Source: Meandrina meandrites
Lineage: Eukaryota; Cnidaria; Anthozoa; Scleractinia; Meandrinidae
Length of the DNA stretch: 64,000 bases
Assembly (NCBI GenBank): GCA_963693305.1
Contig: OY855906.1
Span: 11,774,102-11,838,101 of the forward strand
Direction: 5' to 3'
Under the pieces are notes generated by a model. That model was not told the DNA's origin. It was given only the letters and a program-made list of their open reading frames with translations, and ran no database searches. Each line of letters begins with the position of its first letter. Position 1 is the stretch's first letter. A program made the position numbers and the translations under genes. Positions 46,401 to 57,860 of this stretch are shown here, piece after piece.

Positions 46401-49400
46401 ATACATATGGTTTGGTGTAAACTTATCTTTGGTTAGAAATTTTCAAACCAGTTTATTTTTATTTCCCTTTGTGAAATAATGAATATGAGACAATGAAAAA
46501 TAAAAATCAGACCAGTTGGTTGAAAAATTTTTGAACCAAAGATAAATTTATACCATTTGGCTTCTGGAGCTGTAGTCCAGCCTCTACGGGCTTCCTGGAG
46601 AACCTGTTTGTTAAAAGATTTTGTGTTTGCATTGTAGTGAAGAAGTCCCCTAAAGTAATAGTGGTTGGTTCTGGAATCTCAGGCCTTACTGCAGCACGGC
46701 AATTACAGTCTTTTGGAATTGATGTCACTATTGTTGAAGCAAGGGTAAGTGTCTCTTTTGTCGAATTTATTTACATTGCACTCCTATGATAGTTCATTTA
46801 CAGCTTGCTTTTTTATTAATTTTGTACATTTAACATTGTGTCAGTTTGAACCTTGGCATAATTACTTGTAAATTTTGGAGGTCAAGGATGAAATTTCTGA
46901 TTGCTCCAATAATCTTTTGCAGGAACGTGTTGGAGGAAGAGTAGCAACATTCCGTAAAGGCCAATATATTGCAGATCTTGGGGCTATGGTGCTCACTGGG
47001 TTAGGTTAGTACCATACTTAACATTTTAGTTTTTTCTTGGTTTATCTTTGTTTAAAAGACAGTAAAACTGATTCAACTAAATCTAAAGCTGTGACTGTTT
47101 GCTGAAAAATTGAAAGGCTAAAAAGTGGGAATAATCCTTGGATTGTTGATCACTGATAAAACCAAAGATTTGGTCACAGTTTGTTGTTTGGCAACGGTTG
47201 GCTAAGAGGCAAATTACTAGGCATTACAACTCTGCAGGGACATTTTATTAACTGTGTAATTTATATTGTATGTATAAACTGTGATGTTTTCATGGCCATT
47301 TCTGTAGCGTTGTGGCTGCTTAAACCTCCCTGTACATTTTGATGAAACTAATAAAGTTCAAACATCCTCTCTATGTTGTATATTTTGTTAAGTATAAATT
47401 CTGTATATTTGAAGGTGGAAATCCTCTGACAGTCATGGCTAATCAAATAAGTATGGAGCTGCATAAGATTAGACAGAAGTGTCCACTGTATGAAACTCAT
47501 GGAAAGTCGGTATGTACAGGATGTCAAGAATTCTCTTGCAATTTTCTTGAAATGCAAACAAATTTGAAGAGGTAATAGGTTGAGATCTCACCTACAAAAA
47601 CCTTTGGGAAGTAAGAAAATTCACATTTGACGGCATGTCTTTGTTGACTCCTGAAAAACCTTGACACAGTTTTAGTGCTGCTAACTGGGCCTTCTTACAT
47701 TTAGAAATAATCAGATCACTAATTCTGAAATACTGTATTCACTTTGAGTCAGATACTCATAGAGGAGTTCAAAATTTGCTAAGGGGACATATGAAAAATT
47801 ATGCACTGCCATGTTGCTGTTTACAATTTTAAAGTACAGCTCACCATATCTGCAGTGAATTCTGGAGGTGCAAATTATGTATAGACTGGAGACATCCCTG
47901 AAGCAATACAATAACCTTAAAAAACTACCTTGTCAAAAATAACTTCATGTACTGTATGGATTGGAAGCTACACTGGATGCAGTTTTAAAAGCTTTGAATA
48001 TTAAAATCTTTTTAACTGTTGCATTTCCTCTTAAATTGTATGCAAGACCAAATGACTCAAACAGGCTTTTATATTTAGCCGCCAGATGGGTGTCCAGGTT
48101 TTTCTACAGACAACCACTTTTTAATGAAAATAAATTTGAATTGCTGTATTGAGAGTAGTGGAGATCTTCAAATAAATGTGCACTCGAAACTGCAGAAATG
48201 CACCTTATAATTATGCTTAAATTTTGTCCTCAGTCCCTCCTAGAAGCCAGGGTGGAGTCGTGCCTTTTAGAGATTTTTGGATGCCACTTTTCAAATGCTG
48301 GCTAAAAGCCTGGACTCAGCCAGTTCTGATCCTTTCTGTCTGCGACTATTTACTACTACACAAAACTCTTAATGGAGCAGTGCCTTCAGTTGGTACATCA
48401 GTGGCTTACTCACTTATCAAACTTTCTTCTCGTCCATTAAGATCTTCTCAGCAACTACTAGCAACTCTAAAATTTAGACTAAAAACATGCTATGAAAGGG
48501 CCTTTGCTGTGGCAGCACTGAAACTATATGGAACACTACTTGAATTAAGATTTTCTATTGACATTTTAAAACCATTTTTTTAAAAAACATTCCTTTTTAA
48601 ACTAGCTTTATATTTTTGTTTTTAATTTTTAGACCTTTTAACTTAGCTTTGCAATAAAATGCTTTTCTTTAATTTTCAGGGAACTTTTAATTATTTTTAT
48701 TCCTTTTTTCATTGTAGTAGACCTCTTTTATTTTTTTTAATATTTTTTACTGTAATGTGCTAATGGCAGTTAGTGAAAGTGTAGCACTTGATGTTTTTTT
48801 CCATCACAACCAAGTTGGTTTGGGAAACAAAAATTTAATGTGGAGTTTCATGCCTGGTTGTTTGCTTTATTATTTTTATATTTTATATTTTTACTTTTAT
48901 TGAGCTTATTTACAACAAGTACATTTAAGCCATTGGAAATGCCAAGAACAGGAAAAAATTCCCTCAAACCGGCTAACTGGGTTATCAATATTGAGACTTA
49001 ATGTTATAACATAACTATTGTAGACATAAATCTTCTAATAATAATAAAACTAACATAAATTACATGTGAGATAACTGTATAAAGCAATTCAACACTTGGT
49101 AAATCAAATTATTTGCTGTAGTGCATGCAGTAAAGTTTTGAAAAAAAAACATTTAGGATCAACTCAAGTGTTAATCAAGAAAATTAGTGCTGCACCACTG
49201 GTACATGTACAATGCATTTCACTGTACTTAAGTTAAAAAATACTTATTTTAAAATCCTGTGGTGATCAGCCACAGACTATGTAGACCTGGAATGCCTAAA
49301 AATAAATTAAAATAAATATACATGCATTCAACAAGGCTTACAAGCTTGCAGATTGTTCAGATTTAAAGAATCATTGGTTAACATATACTTGATTTTCTCC

Positions 49401-52400
49401 TGAAGGGCCCACTTGAAAAGAAGGCCAACAGCAGGCTTGCAGCAGTGAGGGTAGGCATTCCTTTTTTGTCATCGATGTGTAAAATGACCCACCACCATTC
49501 ATTGTACATGTACCTTGGGCACACGTCAGATGCTTTCATTCTCACAAATGCAAGCGTAAACATCTGAATCTTCACATGTTCTTTCACTTCAACATCAGCT
49601 ATTTGTCTTGCTACTTATATTAGTACTGTCTGCACCTTCACTTGTCGAAGTCTGTGTTCCTGCCTAGCCTGGTGGCCCATCAAGCCTAAGCTTATCCTGG
49701 TTTCATTAGCATGAGGCAACTAGGAGTATTTCTACTCCCCCCTGGATGGGATGCTAGTCCATAACAGGGTTACTCCCAGCAGTAAACTCGCTGGTACCCA
49801 TTTATACACCTGGGTGGAGAGTGAAGGGTCTTGCCCCAGAACACAATGCAGTGACCCTGGCCAGGGCTCGAACTGGGACCACTCAATCTGGAGTCCAGCC
49901 CACTAACCATATAGATGAAATAAAGACACAGGCTTGTCCCCTTCAAGTCAGTTGAAATCTTTGAATGTGAAATAGTGGTCAAGTAACCATGTGGTTCAGG
50001 GCATTCACTTGTTTGCCATGTTCATACTTCCTACCCACATTGGGATAGCTCAGTTAGTCAGGTACTTTCCTTCAAAACGTAAGGTACCAGGTTGGATTCC
50101 TGGCAGGACTATTAACAACTTAGTCTCGGCTGAGTTGATCACTTCCTTAGACAAGGATGTTAAACTGTTGACCTTGTGTTCTCCACCTTCCCACATCAAC
50201 TCAAAGAGGATGTTAATGACCCACAATATTGTTCCATAACATAAAGAGAAGGACATGGAGCTACTGGTTTTGCAGTCAAATTAAGGTCACGGAAAACTGT
50301 GAGAGACTTGGAAAAGGTCATGGAAAGTCCTGGAATTTCAAAAGCTCAAAAGAGTACAAACCCTGAGCTGCAATATTTTTAACATTTTGTCTCGTCGTTC
50401 TTGAGGAAGTTGTAAGACACATGGACAAAAGATTACACACTGTGCAAAACAGTTCTGTTTAGCACCATAAGTGATATTCTTCTTCCTACACTGCTCTGTA
50501 GGTACCAAAAGAAAAAGATGAGATGGTGGAGAGAGAGTTCAACAGACTGCTTGAAGCCACATCATTTCTATCACATCAGCTGGACTTCAACTACATGCAC
50601 AGCAAACCTGTGTCCTTAGGACATGCCTTGGAACTTGTGATTAAGTGAGTAATGGGTAGAGACAGAGAGGACAGAGAGATAAAGGTCACAGTTAAGATAA
50701 CAGAGGATAAATATTACTGTTGGAGATGATACACCAGTTGATCTTGCACCAGTCTGCTTTGAAAGGAACTTTCTTATTTTTAAAACAAATTTCACTGCAT
50801 AGGTAGTGTGTTCGTGTTTAACGACAGTCATTACTGCATCAGTATCTATAGACATAAGTTAGACAACAATGTATTAAAAGTTGCAAAAGATGTTTAGTTA
50901 TACCTCATCAGCCAGCCATAAATCAAACAGATTCTCATCGGAACATTTTTTGACCCATTTAATTAAGCTAACAAATCTTGCCAGCAAAATACATGTAATA
51001 ACATGTGTATGAAAATCAGCCATTGCCCTCCTCACGTACAGTGATGTCTACCTTTTATACTAACGTCTTTATTTTCCCTGATCTCAGGATGCAGGAGAGA
51101 CAAGTTAAGGAGCAGCAGATTGAATATGCAAAAAAGATTCTTAAGATTCAGGAGCAGCTTAAAACAAGTTTAGCACAGGTATTTGAAGTATACAGGTACA
51201 TGTTAGTGTAGTGTTGGTGATAAATGAATGCCTCAAGATTGTTAAACCTCATATTAATTATATAGAATTTTCAATTCTGTAGGTATTTTTTTAAATGTCA
51301 AAGTTAACTAAGGGCCGATTCGCACTAGCGGACAAGTTTTAAATGTCATAACATTTTTGAGAAAAAAAATTGCCGCAACAAGTCAGAGACATTTTGAAGA
51401 AAACAAAAGGTGTAATTATTATTCAATAGCTCTGCACGTGCTTCTGGCATCCTGGTACATTTCTCGGCACGGTCGTCTTGTGCAAATATCAAATAATCAG
51501 GCATATCGACGTGGTGAAAGATTTTTAAACGATTTGCATTTGAAGTGCGCGTGTAGTGATGTTTTTGTGCTGACCTGCGGGGAAAATGTGGCAAGTAAAC
51601 TATTTCTTTTCCCCTCCATTTATCGGCACAAACTGGTTCCCTCCGCATTCATTTGTTCCAATTCCGGTATTACCACCCTTCCACGACCTCACCTCAGCAC
51701 GCAAACATGTTTTGCCGCCTATCGTGGAAAAAATTCGCGTGTTGTTTTTTAGTACAATCCAGACCAAACACAATAGCCAATCAACAACGTATTGTTATCT
51801 GGTATTATGAGGGGCGTTGGAATGCGACTTGTCATGACTTGTCCTGCCTTGAGGCAGGACATCGGCCCCTTTGAAGATTTGTCCGTTTTGACAAAATTTG
51901 CACTTGTCCGACAAGTCGTTCGCACTTGTTTTTGCGATTGTTTGACAAAATGTATCGCGCGTGCAACGCGGACCAATCATAAGACAACTGCTTCTTTGTT
52001 TTCCTGAATTGTTTGACAATTTCTGGGTCTCAAAAAACGTATTCGCACTTGTTTTCTGTAACAAGTGACAAACAAGTGATGAAATCTACCAATTGTTACA
52101 AAATTTGTCCGCTAGTGCGAATTGCCCATAAGGGAGAAATGAAATAGACAAATATGTACCAACTATGCACTTATACTGTATTTTGTAAACTTGATTATTT
52201 TCTATTGACTTGCCATAGCTGTGTCTGTAGGCATTACGTCCCTTTTGATTCAAGTGCTGTGTAATTTGTTTACCATCAGATGGTACAGATAAAAGAAAAA
52301 GTGAAACAGACTCATAAAGAATACCAAGATGCACTCAAGGTCAAAGAACCAAGGTAACATAACTGCATCTATCTGTTGTCCAGGGCATAAGTAATGTCCC

Positions 52401-55400
52401 TCATTTATATTAGAGGTAGTTTATGTGTAGGTCCTATCAAAGCCAATGATTTGCTCTATCCATAAATGCCCTTATGTCCTCATAATTTGAAGATACTGGT
52501 TAGATCTCGTTATTATTAATTCAAAGTTGGGTTGTTGTTTTTTTTCCAATAGGGACATTACATCAGAGTTCCTAGTGAAGAGCAAGTTAAGGGACCTAAA
52601 TGCTCTCTGTAGGGTAAGTACATTTAGGTTTTACTCAACTTTAACATTGCACTTGTAAGTTCTTACATTGTAAACAGGGAATTGTGAATGACATGTTACT
52701 CTTTTCTCATTTTGACTGTGCAACTTTACTCTTAGGAATATGATGAAATGGCAGAGGAACAACTCCGCATCGAGGAGAGATTAGAAGAACTGGAAGACAA
52801 CCCACCAAGGTATGTGTGCAGATAATAGAGAAGTTAAGCATGACATTATAGGGGAAACTGCAATTGCAAACTTGCCTTTCATCTTGTTACCTTTCTATAG
52901 AATTCTAAAATAAATCACTCAGAAAAATAGGGGGAAAATCACACATTCACGGCAAACACAAACCAACTCATTTCTGCAGACAACTGCCAAACGGCAGATG
53001 ACAGAAGTGGAATTTTTGCCATTCATGAGAAAAACAACCGTCATGCTTAAAGTGCCTATGAAGTAAAAAATATTTATTGCTTATTTTTAAGGCTTTTCAA
53101 AATAAAGACGAATGGCGTTTTCCATTTTGAAATATCTTTTTTCGTTTTAGAGATATTTAGGTTTTTGTATTATGCAAATGAGGAAAGTGATGACGTCATT
53201 AATCGTTCCACAAAAAGATAAATCACTTAATCAAGCATATCTCTTGGAGTATTAAAGCAGTGTTCTTTAAACTTGGGACCATCAATGTTCATCATAAAAG
53301 GCACAAGATGGCACCCGTTGCACCATTACCATGGCAACAGTTTTGCTGCAAAGACTTATTTCTGTTAACACTGACACTCCCAGTTTATTCTTAACCAAAG
53401 GTGATGCACTCCCAACAAGCTAACGGAGATAGTTCAGCTAAGATGGGTACTACGTGTGTTCCACGCCAGACCCACTGTTCATTTTTAAAGTGCTGCAGAT
53501 GGAGATATTTTGTTTATAACAGGAGACTGGATCCGAGACTGTTGGCATGGCAATGGCGCAACGGGTGCCATCGTGTGCCTTTTATGATGAACATTGATGG
53601 TGCCAAGTTTGAAGAACACCGCTTTAATACTCCAAGAGATATGCTTGATTCAGTGATTTATCCTTTTCTGGAACGATTAATGACGTCATCGCTTTCCTCA
53701 TTTGCATATTACAAAAACCTAAATATCTCCATAACGAAAGAAGATATTTCAAAAAGGAAAACGCCATTCGTCTTTATTTCGAAAAGCCTTAAAAATAAGC
53801 AGTAATTATTTTTTACTTCATATGCACTTCAATCTCTCTAATAATGTAACTAAAAGGGAAATGTGCACCATATTTTAATTTATGAAAACACATGTAACTC
53901 AAAAAGTGTAGCTTGTTCAATTTTGCCCTACAGAATCGTGTTATCCAATTTATTTGTATACTAGGTGGCATTTGACAGTATAATATGGAAATTAGGAAAG
54001 AGAACTTTTAAATCAGCTGGCACACTGCCCCTTTAATTTGTGTTGATTTTCTTTTCCAGTGATGTCTATTTGTCGTCAAGAGATAGGCAGATCCTAGACT
54101 GGCACTTTGCTAACCTGGAGTTTGCAAATGCTACACCTTTGACATCATTGTCTTTGAAGCACTGGGATCAAGATGACGATTTTGAGTTCAGTGGTAGTCA
54201 CATGACTGTGCGTAATGGCTACTCCTGTCTCCCTGCCGCTCTGGCTGAAGGACTTGACATCAGACTCAACACAGCAGTCAGACATGTCCGTTACAGTAGA
54301 ACTGGTAAGAGATTAAGACGGTTTCTGCTGAACATTTGAGCAATAAATGACTGTTTCAGTACAATTGAAAAGAACTAATCGAAACTTTGGCTCTCTTAAG
54401 CTGACCCCACAAGAGAAAAATGAATTTGAAGTTACCCATATTTAAGTTAAAACAGACGTTTGGCATCAGTACAAAACAAAATCTGACGTGTTTTAAGCAT
54501 TTTCACGAGGTTTGATATTAACTTTCTCAAGACTGCTTTAGAATTTAATCGTGGGGTTGCTTAGAGAACTGAATTACAGTGAGATGTTTCAAATAGTATA
54601 CAAAAAGGTACAGTGCTTTGAGTAGATTTTTGGTAAATAATTTCTGCACTTATTGCCGAAACTTTCAGCAGAATCTGTCTTAAACAAATAGCCCCTGTTG
54701 TGTTAGTTCAAGCGAGTTCCACTAGGGTGACCACTTCTGTCAGTTATTCAACTGTTGTCAGTGTGGGCCAGTGAAATGATGAAAAATAATAAGACTTTTG
54801 CTTAAATTCCAACAGCGAGGCAGTCAGAACTTTGGAAATATATTGCCACATGAAAAGTTTTGAAGTTCATATGGGGGACATGCATACTCGCCTAACAAGG
54901 CTGCCTCCTTGCTTAGCACTCAGTACCTGCAAGTGGAGAAAATCTTTGTGAATATGAATTCAATAAAGTGTTGTTGTTGCTGTTGGGGGTGACTTGGTAA
55001 AAAACACAATGTGCAGTTCCAGAAAATATCCATACCCAGCACATGAAAGGTCAAATAACAATGGAAATTCCAAAGGGGATGGGTGGTTTCAAAATCCAAA
55101 GTTTAGAGAGGAAAGCATGGGATTCAAACCAAAAAACCTCCCATTTTCTGGAACAACCAATAGTTTAGCAGCTCTTGTAAGCTTGTAATTCTACTGGTCC
55201 TCTAGTTAGCAGCTGCTATTGTTTTGGGGGCTAGGGGCATTGTTCTTGTTGTTTGTTCCATTGTTCTCTCAGCCACTCATGTGAGACCTTACGAGAGCTG
55301 CATGGCGACCCGGAACAACACAATGAATAGACACTCATGCCAGGCTCTGAACTATCAACTTTTGAACATTGCAGCCACAGCATCCCAGTAGGCTCTGACA

Positions 55401-57860
55401 ATAAATTATAGTAAACTGACCACAGCCTTTAATTTTCCATCAGGTGTGGAAATAGTCACTCAGAGTACTAGCAAGTCGTCATCCATAACCACAACACAGA
55501 CATTCAAGGGGGATGCTGTATTGATAACACTGCCTCTAGGAGTGCTCAAAACCCATCCATCTGGTGTTCAGTTCCACCCTCCCCTCCCTGAGTGGAAGAC
55601 TGCTGCTGTCCACCGGATGGGATTTGGAAACCTAAACAAGGTACATGAGGCCTTTAGATCAGTAACTTTTGAAGTAGGGGATGTATCTAAAGGGCAAGAG
55701 TAACGGATGTAGCTGGTGGTACTGTTCACTTTTCACAGCTCAGTCACCAAAACTTAGCCTACACACAAGCAATACTATCAGCTTCACAGCTGGTTAAGGC
55801 AGCTGCTGGCATGGTTATCACAATTTTGCACCTACAAGCAAGTCACAAGTGACTTTCCCTACAGATCAGAACATTTGACAGAATGCTAGAGAATACTCAG
55901 TGCATACATGTAGCTAGTCCCTTCTTGCGATTTTTATACTGAAATTAAGGTGGCTCCATAGGGTAATAACATGGATGTGGCACGCGCTAGTGTTATATTT
56001 TGAAATCTGGTTTTTGCATTTGTTTTCACTCCCAGTTCGCTCAAACTTATCAAATAAAATAAGCAAGGATGAAATAGTGTTCTACAACCATTTCTGTTAA
56101 AATATTGGGTTTAAGTCATGAATTAAGAGTACCCAAACAAATGCGACTTTGAGCGTTTATGTGGCTTTAAGTGCAATTTTCTTCTATTTCCTTCGGTGAA
56201 ATCTTCCAAAATTTTCACAGTACATGGATACTATCTGAAAAATAATTTTAAACAGAAAAAAGTAGGGGGTTGTTAAAGCAGCTTCTTTGTTATTTGCAAA
56301 TTTGTGTTTTTCCCCTCTGCGTAAAAACTGGTCTTATAGATTTTCGTAAAAAATGAATGCCATGTAAAGCAAAATAACTATAACCTCTCTGGCAAATTTT
56401 ACGAAATTTCACCGAAGGAAACGCGAGAAAAGTTAGACGAAAGTTGCCATTTTAGTCCCCCAAATTTGTAACAATTACGTAATGGAATAGAAATTCGCCA
56501 AGATCGCTATTTGAGCATGCGTCAACGTTGAAACCCCTAGGCTCGCTTACAGTGTTTACTGGGTGTTTTATGCAATTCCATGATGAAAATCTACAACCTC
56601 ATATAATTTGGAAGCTTAAACAGCATTGTTCTTAAAATTCTATTCCGGATAAAGATTTCCTTTGAAATGTTTAACCGAAATCCATGGTTAAAAACTTTTG
56701 CCTGAGCTTGCGTCAGCGCACGCGCAGTTTCCAAAGGCTTGCATCATCAGCGCGCGCGTGGTTATAAAACTATATGGAGCCACCTTAAGTAAACTGCAGC
56801 TGATGGTTTTTTCCTGAGTAGATTTTAGCCGTAGATTCTATCCATATCTATTTTCCTTTGCATATTGATCATTTGTGCAACAGTGCCACTACAGTTGTGT
56901 AACTTAAACCTCCATTAACGGTTGCTTTGTTGACTGTAGGTGGTTTTGTGTTTTGATCGAGTGTTTTGGGATCCAAACACAAATCTGTTTGGTCATGTTG
57001 GAAGTACCACAGCTAATCGTGGTGAGCTCTTCCTGTTTTGGAATCTCTACAAGTCTCCAGTCCTCATTGCCCTTGTTGCTGGTGAAGCTGCTAACAAGTT
57101 GGAGGACGTGTCTGATGAAATCATTGTCGGAAGTGCCATTGCAGTGTTGAAGGGGATATTTGGAAGTGGTACTGTTCCTCAGGTTTGTGTGTGCATTATG
57201 TGTTTATCACACTCCAGGGGAGAGAACCATTGTTGCAGCTCCCTGTTTGACTAAAACAAATTTAAAAATTTAAAAAACTTAATATAATTGTAAATAATGG
57301 AAATGGAAGCCTTATCCAAAAGGTAGTAAAAAAATGACAGTGAAAAGAGTCATCAATAATTTTTAAGCTTTCTTGTTTTGAAAACGTAAGCCTAACTTTT
57401 TCATGGTTTCCTTCATCTTGATTGCTTCCAATGATCTGATCCTTCCTTGACTTATTTTGATCTGTGTTGTTCAGTGATTATTTAAAATGTAGAGGAATAT
57501 GACTGGTCTTTTCCTTGATCCCTGCAGCCTAAAGAGACAGTTGTAACACGATGGAAGTCAGATGAGTGGTCACGAGGCTCTTACTCATATGTGGCAGCAG
57601 GCTCATCAGGGAATGACTACGATCTAATGGCATCCCCAGTGGCCCCTCCCTCAGTGACAGGGATGGCACCAGGCAACCCTGCCCCACCCAACCCTCCAAG
57701 AGTGTTCTTTGCTGGAGAGCACACTATCAGGAACTATCCAGCTACAGTACACGGAGCCCTTTTGAGTGGTCTGAGAGAGGCTGGTAGAATTGCCGACCAG
57801 TTTTTAGGACTTCCGTATGAAGTGAACAGAATTGCCCAGCCACCTATGACACAGGCATAA
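40410..57860 (+). CDS. KDM1A: KDM1A/LSD1 lysine-specific histone demethylase (817 aa, 17 exons)
   Basis: Exons: 40410-40640, 43982-44150, 44910-45043, 45264-45342, 46189-46284, 46638-46744, 46923-47004, 47415-47509, 50502-50644, 51088-51178, 52280-52353, 52553-52613, 52736-52809, 54060-54304, 55444-55640, 56940-57182, 57528-57860. All GT-AG, phases agree, 818 codons with stop. This FAD amine oxidase demethylates H3K4me1/2 in the nucleus within CoREST-type complexes. N-terminus disordered; SWIRM about 134-236; FAD Rossmann motif VGSGISG near 245; tower helices about 375-478 for CoREST binding; then the second oxidase lobe. Catalytic Lys equivalent to human K661 is residue 626 in GFGNLNK; also conserved are [24 protein letters not shown] and NYPATVHGA. 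The neuronal micro-exon of vertebrates is not seen. Introns host many MITEs. Confidence 0.97.
42456..43385. mobile_element. TTAA-flanked element with GGTTACCGTATACCTT ends (KDM1A intron 1)
   Basis: The left border TTAAGGTTACCGTATACCTT and the right border AAGGTATATGGTAACCTTAA are inverted with two mismatches. Length 930 bp, no transposase frame. A 157-bp hairpin of another family (43030-43186) sits inside it. TTAA target sites suggest piggyBac or Kolobok. Confidence 0.8.
43030..43186. mobile_element. Hairpin MITE nested in a TTAA element
   Basis: Arms of about 47 bp (left with GGTTTAAATTTTTCCTTGG and TTTTTCAAACCAGTTTG) are mirrored at 43139-43186. The loop holds an AATACAAGACAATGAAAA block. 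A second copy with the same arms and loop is at 46409-46560. Confidence 0.75.
45437..45600. repeat. Inverse copy of the GAGGTGTCTGT minisatellite (KDM1A intron 4)
   Basis: Several ACAGACACCTC units, the reverse complement of the 24.4-kb minisatellite unit, end in TTTGACTGTAG, like the border of that element. A C-run follows at about 45617-45627. Confidence 0.6.
45907..46120. mobile_element. Foldback MITE with about 65 bp arms (KDM1A intron 4)
   Basis: CAGTGTGACAACTCGAATTG and the following GGGGCACCCTGAGCAAAATT block are mirrored at 46057-46120 (AATTTTGTTCAGGGTGCCCC, then CGAGTAGTCGCACTG). The loop is about 85 bp. Its right end lies about 70 bp before the exon at 46189. Confidence 0.8.
46409..46560. 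mobile_element. Second copy of the hairpin MITE (KDM1A intron 5)
   Basis: Arms with TCTTTGGTTAGAAATTTTCA and AAACCAGTTT are mirrored near the right end, and the loop shares GAGACAATGAAAA with the copy at 43030-43186. It ends about 80 bp before the FAD-motif exon at 46638. Confidence 0.75.
48230..48583 (+). pseudogene. Degenerate 3' end of a non-LTR retrotransposon (LINE)
   Basis: An open frame of about 119 codons in KDM1A intron 8 encodes a protein resembling the C-terminal tail of CR1/L2-type LINE ORF2: [14 protein letters not shown], then [35 protein letters not shown] and a terminal SIDILKP. The reverse-transcriptase core is missing, so this is a 5'-truncated remnant. A TTTTATT-rich tail follows. 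Confidence 0.65.
49675..49912 (-). mobile_element. tRNA-derived SINE copy (KDM1A intron 8)
   Basis: Same family as 8985-9275: shared blocks CCCTGGATGGGATGCTAGTCC and ACACCTGGGTGGAGAG, and a tRNA-like head on the minus strand (ATGGTTAGTGGGCTGGACTC as A box, CAGTTCGAGCCCTGG as B box). Better preserved than the first copy. Confidence 0.75.
50040..50190 (+). mobile_element. tRNA-derived SINE (KDM1A intron 8)
   Basis: A tRNA-like head starts GGGATAGCTCAGTTAGTCAG (A box) with GGTTGGATTCCTGG as B box about 35 bp later. It is followed by a non-tRNA body with CTCGGCTGAGTTGATCACTT. Different family from the neighbouring minus-strand SINE. Confidence 0.65.
50262..50368. repeat. Dispersed GGTCATGGAAAGTCCTGGAA repeat
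   Basis: Copy in opposite orientation to the repeat at 29715-29945; shares the CATGGAAAGTC and AAAAGCTCAAAA blocks. Confidence 0.5.
51312..52127. mobile_element. MITE with GGGCnGATTCGCACTAGCGG ends (KDM1A intron 10)
   Basis: The left end GGGCCGATTCGCACTAGCGG and the right end CCGCTAGTGCGAATTGCCC are inverted over about 25 bp. Flanks CTAA and ATAA suggest a TAA/TWA duplication, typical of PIF/Harbinger, but the border is off by one base. Interior open frames (51357-51752 and others) show no transposase motif. Internal CTTGTCATGACTTGTCC and GACAAGTCGTTCGCAC blocks repeat the end sequence. Confidence 0.7.
53051..53828. mobile_element. Long foldback element with about 285 bp arms (KDM1A intron 13)
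   Basis: Left arm 53051-53341 and right arm 53540-53828 are inverted copies at roughly 93% identity by eye. They begin AGTGCCTATGAAGT and end ACTTCATATGCACT. The flanks TTAA (left, 53047-53050) and TCAA (right) suggest a TTAA target with one later change. The loop of about 200 bp has no known domain; a 134-codon frame runs from it into the right arm and is not a gene. It lies between the exon ending 52809 and the exon starting 54060, so the pre-mRNA would carry a very long hairpin. Confidence 0.85.
55945..56788. mobile_element. TTAA-flanked MITE with GGTGGCTCCATA ends (KDM1A intron 15)
   Basis: TTAAGGTGGCTCCATAGGG at the left and TATATGGAGCCACCTTAA at the right are inverted. Length 844 bp, non-coding; the right half is GC-rich with GCGCGCGTGG and GCGTCAGCGCACGCGC. 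The ends share TTAAGGTGGCT with the element at 59583-60385. Confidence 0.8.

Noticed and set aside
51357..51752. 131-codon open frame in KDM1A intron 10
   Set aside because: It lies wholly inside a TIR element and has no recognisable domain.
53401..53805. 134-codon open frame in KDM1A intron 13
   Set aside because: It runs from the loop into one arm of the long inverted repeat; its sequence is set by the repeat, with no transposase motif.
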